DNA of 64,000 bases, taken from contig NC_089581.1 of NCBI RefSeq assembly GCF_019320115.1, forward strand, positions 65,976,824 to 66,040,823. Direction: 5' to 3'. Each line of letters begins with the position of its first letter. Position 1 is the first letter of the stretch. This document shows positions 54,641 to 64,000 of the stretch, piece after piece. The DNA is from Miscanthus floridulus (Eukaryota > Streptophyta > Magnoliopsida > Poales > Poaceae). Made by a program: the position numbers and the translations under genes. Below the pieces are notes generated by a model, which was given only the letters and a program-made list of their open reading frames with translations, was not told where the DNA came from and did no database searches.

Positions 54641-55128
54641 CAATCGATCCAACCGGAGGTGGAAGTATACACCGTCGCTTCTATCGCTACGATAGTGAAA
54701 GTGGCGACAGTGATATATCAATCTGCAGTAGCGAATAAGAGATCTTAGTGTTACCATAACTTAGTTATCAAAGTATAGTGGGGGTAAACAAATATGGGTA
54801 GGAAAGGGTGATGAAACAATTCCAAGAGTCAAAGATAGAGATAACTCACAAAAGATAACAAGACAGGAATAGCTAGGTGGGAGGACAATGAGTGAGTAAA
54901 GGATTCCTATGATCTATCTTTGCTTCTATGGTTTAACTCAGATAACAAGCTATAGCAAGCAGAAAGAGTCCAGACAACATGTACACGGGCGGGGCGAAAA
55001 GATGACCCAACAACAAGCGGACAGAACCCTTGCCAGAGGCACCTAATTCCGATAGCCCTACTATTAATAACTTGCCTAAGAACACATGGTGGATTACAAA
55101 GACTAAGTAGGGTTGTCACCACCTACTG
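54641..55128. other. Unassigned, probably degraded repeat
   Basis: No domain. GTAGAAGTTTCAACTACCGG and the later AGTGAAAGTGGCGACAGTG segment have a repeat-like feel, but no partner was found in the window. Confidence 0.3.
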
Positions 55129-56990
55129 TGAAAAGATCTAGATGGCTAGAAGAGGTGAATAGCCTATAAAATTTTTCTAAAAAACACAACACTAGAGCAA
55201 AGGTTGATTAGTACAATATGAAGCCCTAATAGCAACTACTTTACACTAGCTCTAATTCACCTAAAGCAAGCCCCCTGCACAATTCTAGTAGCTTTGGTTT
55301 CCACACTAGAACAAGCACCATACAAAGCTACAAGAACACTAGATACACTAGAGAGCTACTAACAAGAGCAACTAACACTAGTTACTATTATGACTACAAC
55401 TAAGCTACTCTAGCTAGCAAGGCTAACAAGCTACCATAGACAAGCAAGACATGAAAGTAAATACAAGTGATGGTAGTAGAGGCAAACCAACGAGGGCAAG
55501 TGATAGACAAAAGATTTATCTCCGAGGTTTAGTTGCTTGCCAGCTAGCAACCTATGTCCTCATTGTGGTGAGTCCCCCCAAGTGATGATTTGCATGCTAA
55601 CTAGCGTAACAAGCTAGACCCACGACTTGGGTGCCGCAAGAATCAATTAAATGGTCCACTCCAACTAGCCATGAGCATTCTAGTGGAGTATCCCTTTGCA
55701 CTTCGTGAGATGGGATCAAAACCTCTCACAATGTCATTGGTCGGAAGTGAAGAACAATCACATCAACTCTTCGTCAATGACCACAGCTGCTCCAAGCCAT
55801 CTAGGTGGCGGCAACCACCAAGAGTAACACGAAAACCGCAGCCCAGTCGAAGAACTAGTGCCACTAGATGCAAAAATCACAAGCAAATGTACTAGATATC
55901 TACCAATCTCAACTTGGATGAAGCACTAGTCAAGAGATGAGTGGAAGGTGTTCTTGGATGCTCACAAGAGTGTTGGTTTGCTTAGAGTGCCAAGAAAGCT
56001 CTACCAAGAGCTAGCCAACATCTATTTATAAGCCCCCTCCAAGTAGTAGTCGTTGGGCTGGCTGACTAGGCAGTCTATGTGATCACCGGATTAGTCCGGT
56101 GACCACTGGATCGCCCCAACGGAGTATGCGGTACGTTTGAACGATTCCCTGGCGCATAGTCGAGTGCTCCTCAGGAAGTCCCTGGATCAATTCGGTGACT
56201 TCCAACGGTCACAAAAAGAAACTAGTCATTTGAGTCCAACGGTCGAATTTTCCCTAGCGCATAGTCTGGTGAGCACCACATTACTCACACCGGATCAATC
56301 CATTGCTCTCCAGAAACTACGCAGAAAGGTTTTTGGGTCACCGGATTAGTTCAGTGCTTAGCACCATTAGTCCAGGACCTTCCTTTGAAAACTCCCGCGC
56401 AAAGAACAGTGCCAGTGCTTTATCCGTTGCTCCCCAGGATTGAGCACCGAACTAATCCAGTGCTTAACCCTAACCCTGGCTAAGCACTACACATGGCGCA
56501 TGCTCTAGTGCCCTCTTCGAGGCCACACCGGATCAATCCAGTGCCAACTCCTACAAGTGCCCACGGTATGTGCACGTGAGTTAGCATTTTGACAAATATT
56601 TTTCAAAGGGTTTTCACTTGCATCTCACCACGTCACTAGGTCTAATGTATATGCAATATATTTTCACACCTAGTGGCACTTAAATAACCGATTTGACTTT
56701 AGAGTTCCTATCTTATTAATAGTACAACTATCTATATTAAACCTGATCATCGTGCACTCTATTGCGTCTTAACCGGCAAAATAAAATCCCTATTTATACC
56801 CTTTGCGTTCACACCTTTGGATTTTGTTTTTCTCTTTATTCTTTTGGGAGTGAGAGCTTGCTCCAATTAAATTGACCAGGGCCTTCATCCATCTCTAGCC
56901 TTAGCTCTCCATCATGGTGTGGGCATATAACATAGCTTAATCAATCACAGACTTAGCAAAAGATTAGTAGGTCTCAAGCCTGTTATTTGA
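55129..56990 (-). repeat. Copia (Sirevirus-like) LTR, minus strand
   Basis: On the minus strand it ends GGCTATTCACCTCTTCTAGC, then CATCTAGATCTTTTCA at 55129, the standard copia LTR end. It contains CACCGGAT-type palindromic motifs (about 56080-56540) and a TATA box. The minus-strand start lies near 56990 but could not be fixed. No internal domain follows, so it is a solo or truncated LTR. Confidence 0.65.
56023..56030 (-). promoter_or_regulatory. TATA box of the minus-strand copia LTR
   Basis: GGGGCTTATAAATAGATGTT on the minus strand, placed downstream of the palindromic motifs as in the complete Sirevirus LTR. Confidence 0.6.
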
Positions 56991-57290
56991 TTTCCGATAA
57001 GTAGAGGTGCGGGCATGCATTAGGGAATTACAGCTACGTATACGTCCACTAATTAACCGTCGAAGCTATTGCTCATTGCGCCCGGGTAATGTGGTTGCCA
57101 CAGTCCATGGCACTAATAGCAAGTCAAGTCAGTTAGTTGTCCGTAGATAGAAGCGGTTTTCTCTCATGTATGGTACCCAAAAGTCCCAACCCGTGGTGGT
57201 GGAGGGTCCAGATTCCAACTACACAAGTAGTGGACAGTACTGTAGTAAGCACGAGAAAAAATTTGGAACACCACACACGACGAAAGTAAG

Positions 57291-57600
57291 AGGGTGTTTG
57301 GATGCGATGAGTAAACGTGTTTCATCGGATGTTACATGGGATGTTCGGATACAAATAAAAAACAAATTACAGAATCCGTCAGTAATCCGCGAGGTAAATT
57401 TATTAAGCATAATTAATTCATCATTAGCATATGTTACTGTAGCACCACATTGTCAAATCATAGATTAACTAGGCTTAAAAAATTCGTCTCGTAAATTAAT
57501 CTCAATCTGTGTATTTAGTTTCGTAATTAGTCTATATTTAATACTCTATGCACGTGTCAAACATCTTAATTGGATAGCCACTAAAGTTAACAAAGTCCGA
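57291..57600. repeat. High-copy grass MITE (GGGTGTTTGGAT type)
   Basis: GGGTGTTTGGATGCGATGAG, then GCATATGTTACTGTAGCACC, ACATTGTCAAATCATAGATT and TAGTCTATATTTAATACTC match a widespread grass MITE as I remember it. The right end is degraded. The superfamily is left open. Confidence 0.65.
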
Positions 57601-58300
57601 CAAAATTAAGGTTTGAATGTGATTGGAGTCATCGATCGAGTACCTGAACGAGAACGAACGACCAATAAATTCGTTTTCCTTTTGTTGGGTAGCACAGTAA
57701 GTTGGTTTCTGCGCGCCACCTGCGCCTGCTTAGACGTGGACTTTGACTTGAGCACTTGGTGTACTAGGAGTAGCTAGTGTACTCCTATATATATCAGAGT
57801 GATGCCCATTCTTCAGATGCGATTTGCATGCATGATGCATTATTATTATCTGTACACCAATTCAAGAACGAAGGACGGCCCAGTGACGACGCTCCCTAGC
57901 TCTGTCACGTGATTTGCGTTAGTTAGTCGTCTTTAATCTGTGCTTACTCCTGCTCGTGCATAAAAAAAAATGCATTATATGAATCGCAGTGCTTTGGTAG
58001 AGTCAGTGTCACAGTGTGAGTACGGTGGCGCGTACTTTCAGCTGCCATATGCTTTACTCCAATCACTTTACTTTGAGGACAATGCAAGTTCAAACTGAGA
58101 AGGTGAGATGCATGACGACGATGCCACAGGCTGATAACTGATAAGGCCGTCGTTCAGGCATACGTACGTGTATGTCACATGCGACGGCACGAGCCGTCCA
58201 TGCACGCCACGCCTATGGGCAATACTATACGGCAGCAAGTATAGATGCAAACGGCGCGGCGGTGGGCAGCCCGCCCCGCGTCCGCAGCAATAGGGGCTGT
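57601..58300. other. Intergenic, nothing recognised
   Basis: No supported gene; short overlapping frames on both strands only. Confidence 0.35.
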
Positions 58301-58430
58301 TCGCAGCCATCTGGCTGATTCCACTCTCAAGTTACTATTCCCAAACCAGTCGAATAGTGTTTTTCTCACGCAACAAACCAAATCGGAACAGTGTTTTCCG
58401 TCAAGTTTTAGACCAGCAAACGGGCCCATG
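58301..58430. repeat. MITE-like fragment
   Basis: GGGGCTGTTCGCAGCCATCT and AATAGTGTTTTTCTCACGCA resemble the CTGTTCG...ACTGTTTTTCTC family seen at 9098 and 58893. Confidence 0.4.
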
Positions 58431-58635
58431 CATGCGGGCATATGCGGCAGCCCGCTTGGTTTTGCGGGCTTATGCCGCGGCCCGCACCAGGGTTGCGCGG
58501 CGCCGCTGGCTTTTGCTGGCTAGCCGCTTAAGCCCGCTTCTGGAACGCGCGTGGGCATGGCTGGCGGGATTATGTGGATTAGCGGCGCGGGTCACCCAGC
58601 ATCGATAGCAGCAAGTCCGCGACAAGCGACAAAAA

Positions 58636-58815
58636 CGTACCCTCCGTTCCAAAAAATAATGTCGTTATGGAATTTGTGTTAATCAATTTTTAAAAAATTA
58701 AATATTTATACCCCTAAACAAGTTTATTATAAAATATATTCAGTGATTTACCTAATGATACTATAAATATCAATATTTTATATATATTAAGTTAAAGTTG
58801 ATAATTTTATTTTTC
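58636..58815. repeat. Stowaway-like MITE remnant
   Basis: TACCCTCCGTTCCAAAAAAT opens an AT-rich non-coding segment typical of grass Stowaway copies. The right end is lost. Confidence 0.5.
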
Positions 58816-58889
58816 GGTGAGTGAGAATGATGTTTCTTATGTGAGAGAAGAAGTATATGTCTCGGGTGTCGACGACACAAACGGATTTA

Positions 58890-58990
58890 TCGCCTGTTCG
58901 GTTGGCTGGTTCGTATCGTTTGCTGGTTCGTTTATATGAGAGAGAAGTACTGCTGGCTGGTTCATATAAATAGTGTCCATGTGAAGGGGT
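58890..58990. repeat. Small MITE (CCTGTTCG type)
   Basis: GCCTGTTCGGTTGGCTGGTT and ATGAGAGAGAAGTACTGCTG parallel the copy at 9098-9204. Confidence 0.5.
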
Positions 58991-59670
58991 TGGCCAGCCA
59001 GCCAGCCCCAGCCGATCACTGAAAGGAGAGCCAGCTGCTTGGTCATGGTGGACTCATGGTGCCGTCGGTGGTCTCCTATGTGCGCGACAAGCCACTAGCC
59101 AGCAGTGAAGTGTGTCGAATGCATAGTATCGAGCGAGGCTGCACTGCACAATGCTTGGACGTAACAGGAAGGTTAAACCGTCAGCATACGGCTTATACTA
59201 TGGCCTGCAGTGTGAGTGCATTGTTGCTATCCGGCCCCAGCCGGCCGATGGCACACGGATGTCGGACAAGGCGCAGGGCGTAGGTGGGTGCAAATCATGG
59301 CTGACATGAGACACAACTAATTTTGATGTTGATTTGCTAGCACACATTGTGTATTACACAGGCTGATGCCGCCAAATTTCGTCGAGTAATGATGATGATG
59401 ATGATGATGAGCATTTAATTTGTTCCAAAAGAATTAGTACCTGCAAACAAAAATAGATGATGAATGGAGCAAGGAATTATGTAGTAGGTTCTAGGATTTA
59501 TAAAGAGCAACATTCTGAGAGTTGATGGTGGTCCATGAAACAGGGTGCACAGTTTAGAGAGTAGCTAGTGGGCCGTGGCCCAAAGCAGCAACACGACACC
59601 CTTTGTAGAGCTACCAGGTCTGAGCCTATGAGGGCATGGTCTTCGGACAAACATTCGATGCATGAACCAA
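58991..59670. other. Intergenic; contains an (ATG)6 microsatellite
   Basis: No gene recognised. ATG repeats run from about 59389 to 59410. Confidence 0.4.
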
Positions 59671-60905
59671 GGCCTGGTTAGCGTCCGGACGCCCACGTCT
59701 GCAGCGGGTGTTCCGTGTCTGGACGTCCGCGTCTACAGCCGACTCAAGCCGCTCCGAACGTCACCGAGAAAAAGACGGATGTCCAATCGGCACCAGAAGG
59801 AGAAGACGCCGAGGGAAGGCAGCGGAAACCGACGAAGGAGATGCAACACTCAATTTACTTTTAAAAACATCCAGATATAACAATTGCAAAATACGTCTGA
59901 AGACAGATAAAACACTTGAAACAAAACACATGAAAAGCATTTGAAAACCATTGTAAAACATACGCAAACATCTAGATAAAATACTTGCACATATGCGTAA
60001 AACATATGCCACATCCAAATAGACACTTGTAACGTAAGTCTCGAAAAAACATAGACGAAACATTAGGAACAAAAGCTTGCAATATACGTGTACAACTTTA
60101 CAACTGTGTAACATCATGATCTACTTTTGCAACATCCGCATGAAATACTTGCAACATACCTCTAAAACTCTAAAACACTTGAACATAAGCCTGCCAAACA
60201 GACGCTTTGAGCGCAATATTTCTGTTTCGGAATGGAGGCTCGTCGGCGCGTTAGAGTTCACCGGTGTAGAGCTCGCCAGGGACCATGCGTCACTCGCCCC
60301 ACTCGCACGTGAGCCCCTCCGGAGCCACCGATTCCTCCCACGCATGCGGGCCTCAGAGCCGTCGTCGCCTTGCTTGCGCGGCGACAGCCGGCAGCCCAAA
60401 TGCGGGGAAGCGCAGTGGTTGTCAGAGGATGCGAGCTACAAGAGCGCTGAAGGGGCGTAAACCAGCAGCCGACACCGAAAGCGCAGTGGTTGCCTGAGGG
60501 CGGCCGCTAGATCCCTGGCGTCGTGGCCTGGGGAACTGAGATGCGCTGCCGTGCGTGAGGTAAATGTCGTTGCCTCTGTGGCTGCATCGCTGACCCCACG
60601 CCACCGCCACCGAATCTCTGATTCGCCACAGCAAACTACTCCAGTGAGCTTAGTCGCATCTCGTCCGTCTCCTTTTTTTTTAAAGAATCACGCCAACCTC
60701 CTGCCTCGGTGAATAATGGATAAGAATAACTCACTCGAATGGACGAGGCCACAACGGCCACCGCTTCAACCATTTTCTTTAGAGCCGGTAGTTGGGCTGG
60801 CGTGGACGGCCCACGATCGGAGCGTCCGGCCGCTGACGGACTCACTATATCAGGAATTACCAATGACCCAACATTGCATTCGGGACGCTACCAGTCTGAG
60901 CGTAT
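59671..60905. mobile_element. Probable non-autonomous DNA transposon with a degenerate minisatellite
   Basis: Weak inverted ends (CTGGTTAGCGTCCGGACG on the left, complement of CTGGTAGCGTCCCG near 60884-60900) flank AT-rich sequence. Words such as AAACACTTGCAACAT, AAACATATGC and AAATACTTGCAACATAC recur there every 20-25 bp (59865-60190). A GC-rich part follows (60220-60640). Terminal repeats are short and no target duplication was found, so the element class is uncertain. Confidence 0.4.
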
Positions 60906-60979
60906 GCGGCTGTTTCGCGGACGAGGGAGACAAGTGTCCAGATAGCTAGTAAGCGATGCACTCTTTATGAGACTACCTT

Positions 60980-61090
60980 TTTAAGCGATAGCGTTCAGCT
61001 GCGGCTTATAAACCGGCTAAAGCTGATTTGTTACGAGAGAAAAACACTGTTTAATAACTGATAAGCTAGGCTAATAAGTTCAAGCGAGCT
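60980..61090. repeat. Small MITE (ACGAGAGAAAAACACTG core)
   Basis: GCTTATAAACCGGCTAAAGC, ACGAGAGAAAAACACTG and CTGATAAGCTAGGCTAATAA match the family at 9098. Confidence 0.5.
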
Positions 61091-62067
61091 AATTCTGGCC
61101 AACATCAGCCGATACGAAGGATTCGGGACGCTGATTCCGCCTTGTTCATCTTGGGATCAGATCGACGCTTCTTTGGACCAGATCAGCTTGCTGGTGGACA
61201 CGATGGACTGCAGCCTGTCTACGGGCAATGCCTAGAAAACTTGTAGATGCGTTTTTAAGCTAACTCCAAGTCAGGTTCAGGGATCTTACACACTGGTTTT
61301 CCTATCGTCAATACCGTCCTGTGTTTACCCCTGCAAGAACAGAACATCTTGCTTACGGTGGCAAGCACAGTAATATTGACCACTGCAAATTTATAAATGC
61401 ATCCCACTCCCAGCCAACAGGCTGACTCGGAACTTGATTTCCCGCTAGCTTATGTGCTCTTGTGCACATCAGGGAATAGGATCCGCTAGCTTATGTGCTC
61501 TTGTGCACATCAGCATCATACAACGGAATAGGATATTTGGTTTGAGAATCCACTCATCCTTGACGAGATGGTGCACATCATCATAAGTTCCTATCAGTTT
61601 TGGTAAAATCATCTCATTCATTGTACTAGTTCTTAGCGCATATGATGAGTTGATGAAGAATCAACCCGTTCTGTCGCACTAAAACTAAAAAAGAGCTTGA
61701 AACAATGATGAATCGTTCCATTCCTCAAACCAAACACACCCTATCATTGCCTTGCCTACAAACCACAATCCGAATGAAAATACAAACATGTATATAACCA
61801 TTAGACAAGCATCAAGATTTGTGAAAGCAAGGTGAGACATTAAATTATTCTCTCCAGAGTTCACGAACCTAACTCAATGTACATTCCGAGGTCAAATGCA
61901 TGAACATGTGGCAACCACAGCAAAAAGAAATGAGCAAGGTCATGCGATTGCCCCCAAAACACCATAACACATACGCTCCAACAGAAATTTTTGGCATTTT
62001 AGCTTAGATGAACACGTTATGGATGGCAAAAGCCAAACCACAAAGTATGTTAACATTACCAAGGGTT
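61091..62067. other. Intergenic region downstream of the right-edge gene, with a local duplication
   Basis: GGGAATAGGATCCGCTAGCT-type sequence is partly duplicated: CCGCTAGCTTATGTGCTC, TTGTGCACATCAG occurs at 61441-61471 and 61482-61512. The part nearest 62067 would hold the 3' UTR of the minus-strand gene. No polyadenylation signal was pinned down. Confidence 0.45.
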
Positions 62068-62326
62068 CTACGATTGAGTCTCTTGTTTCAACTCCGCAGG
62101 TACAAGTCCTCGGATCTTCACATCATAATAGACCTCTTCCACCCTCCTCAAATCATACTTCATCCCTGCAAAATGATTAACAGAGAGGAGGCATAACCAG
62201 TGAGCATAGCATTAATATACAACAATGATCAGGCCTTTGTTTTCAATTAACAGCTTAAACAAGTTGATAACAGATAAACTCACCATCAAATTTCTTACGC
62301 AAGAAGTCATTGCGCAGTTCAGCATC
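62068..62326 (-). CDS. Last two exons of a host gene, unidentified product
   Basis: On the minus strand, a 43-bp exon (62326-62284) has acceptor CCTTTAG|GATGCT and donor TTTGATG|GTGAGT and encodes DAELRNDFLRKKFDG. After a 118-bp intron the next exon (62165-62068; acceptor TTTGCAG|GG) continues in phase as MKYDLRRVEEVYYDVKIRGL, VPAELKQETQS and stops at TAG (62070-62068). The phase is consistent, the splice sites are canonical and there are no stops, so it looks like a living gene. I do not recognise the protein. Upstream exons would lie to the right, beyond 62326, partly or wholly outside the window. Confidence 0.7.
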
Positions 62327-64000
62327 CTAAAGGAAGCATGAAGATCGGTCAAGAAGCCCAAAACCCTTTTAGGACAGTAGTAGTCGCCAGCAGTGACGCG
62401 ATTACTACAAATCTAGGCTGCAAAACAAAATCATCACAGCCATTAATTCCAGTTCTTGGCTTGTGATAATTACAACTTTTTCTACACATCCATCCATGCA
62501 ATAACCACAAAATATCTCTATCCAGTATGAAATGCAGGTGGTGTCATGTAAAGTTTGATGCTAACCATGATGACAGTTTTTCCTTCACCTAAAGTACACT
62601 AGGGACAGCACATCAGCCCAGGTGCCTCTAACAAGGTATTAAGAAACTATGGAAGGAAGAGGTGCTATATGATTCTAATTTATTTGTTTCCCTTGATGTC
62701 ATGAATCAACTAGGATGTTTTGTTCTTTTAACCGTGCAAAGAAAATGGGTTTGAACATACTAGACAACAATGGGAAAGAATAAAATGGATTAGTCCTGAG
62801 CTCACACAAAATCTTAAATTCATCTCAATAAACAGTACATGTTGAGCATGAATGCATGATCCCTCAACCCACTTGGTTTTTTCTTTCCAATTGCATATTA
62901 GCAGTACAAATTGATTTAGTATTTAAAGTGAAGTTAGCATATGAAATCATGCATTTATTCCCTTTTTTTTGGAGAAATGAAATAATGTAAAATAAATGAT
63001 GAAATGGAAAGAATCAACTTGAGTGAACAAACATGAACAAAAATTTAGGGAGCATATCAATTAATTCCAAAAGAAATAGAAGCTCAGAGAATGTATTTCA
63101 GCCCTACGACTATGACCAATCCAGTCATACTAGGAATGGGCTGTAAAAGGAAGCGAAACATCAACCATTTAAGTTCTTTGAAGGAATTATTTCCTCTAAG
63201 CATAACCTTTTTTTCCTAACTACTGCTGAAATGTGCAAGTGTCAACCATTGGACTAGCTTGCAACGATTGTCCACGAGATTTAATCAAATATATTCATTT
63301 ATGAAAATACACTTCCATGTCTAGGAAGAGCTGTGTGCTCTATTACTATTAATAAGTTTAAAGTTGTGTTCAAGATTTAAAGGCATCAAATACAGTCACA
63401 AGAAATGGGTCAACCAGGTAAGGGGTCAGGGTCGCACGTGTTAGAATATTGATGTGTGGGTGAGGGGTGGCAATTTTGGAATGCTGACCCCAATTAATCT
63501 GGGTCAACGACCCAAGTCGACCAGGTTCATGAATCATGTCTCATAGGTCAGTAAGAATATAGCACATGGAAGAAGTTCCAGGGGAAAATCAGAAAAGCAA
63601 AAAAGAACAGGGACTCTTCTCTTACCTCTGTTTTCAAGTCTAATTGTGATTTTGCTCTTGTTATTTACTTTGTGGTTTGCCCTTACTTTTTTCAAAATGA
63701 AGGCAGAGTTACCTATGTTCCATTAAGAGGAGTTAACAGTGTCGGTCAGCTAAAAAATACTAGTTTTCGTCTGAATTTTGCCCCAAGGTTTTTGTAGACT
63801 CCGTTAATTTTATCCTCTATTTTGACATCATATTTGGCAAGCGTTTGAAAAAAAAAAACCAACATTTGCAAACTTTTCAATTTAAGTAAGTTTAACAAGT
63901 CGCACTGCTTAGCCAACCATCAGCGGAGTCGGGGTTGAGGATAAGGTCAGGGGTTAGTGTCGCCTCTGTTTTTTTTATTTTCTTCTTTTCCTTTCCTTCA
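62327..64000 (-). other. Intronic or upstream sequence of the right-edge gene
   Basis: AT-rich, non-coding. No further exon could be identified with confidence. T-rich tracts occur near 63970. Confidence 0.35.

Overview
This window looks like plant nuclear DNA from a grass, most likely a panicoid/Andropogoneae species (sorghum, Miscanthus, sugarcane or maize relatives). The evidence is the mix of element families: a Sirevirus-type Ty1-copia element, Athila/Tat- and Del/Tekay-like Ty3-gypsy pieces, CACTA elements with subterminal TTTGCCGAGTG repeats, Helitrons ending in CTAG|T, Mutator-like elements carrying gene pieces, and CTCCCTCCG-type Stowaway MITEs. The species cannot be fixed from this sequence. 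No rRNA gene, functional tRNA gene, CRISPR array or bacterial operon was seen.

Layout. 1-2362: probable gypsy LTR sequence cut by the window edge. 2521-6860: a Mutator-like element with ~235-bp inverted repeats carrying a decayed plant-mobile-domain gene (minus strand). 6861-10190: low-information sequence with MITEs, a 31-C homopolymer and a perfect 30-bp palindrome. 10197-10941: CACTA fragment. 10970-13172: Helitron with gene-like cargo. 13865-16052: CACTA-like element containing a second, better preserved CACTA (14001-15601, TSD GTA). 16197-17644: a minus-strand Helitron with a duplicated 3' end. ~18060-21533: 3' end and truncated 3' LTR of a copia element. 21535-31663: an Athila/Tat-like gypsy structure with two LTRs plus an extra internal-domain tail on the left. 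That tail is split by a 2.17-kb Pack-MULE with a perfect 9-bp target duplication and an EF-hand gene fragment. 31664-32400: F-box pseudogene, whose upstream region is broken first by a copia solo LTR (itself holding a 4.8-kb gypsy solo LTR, TSD GGACC) and then by the Sirevirus. 39740-53046: the complete Sirevirus (TSD GGCTC). 53047-57000: gene-derived repeats and another copia LTR. 57290-61100: MITEs and degenerate repeats. 62068-62326: the last two exons of what looks like a genuine host gene on the minus strand, the only convincing host-gene coding sequence here.

The most notable unit is the 13.3-kb Sirevirus. Its two ~1.58-kb LTRs differ, as far as I could read, only by one C in a C run. 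Gag (795 aa, two zinc knuckles), Pol (1075 aa, PR-IN-RT-RH) and a third ORF (about 808 aa from its likely start) are all open, so it appears very young and possibly autonomous. Between pol and the third ORF lie a second copy of the LTR-type CCGGAC palindrome array, a TATA-like site, a GC-rich leader and two well-formed candidate introns. This suggests the third ORF may be made from its own spliced transcript. That third protein, classed as 'envelope-like' in related elements, shows no signal peptide or membrane segment here and has a nuclear-localisation-like basic stretch.
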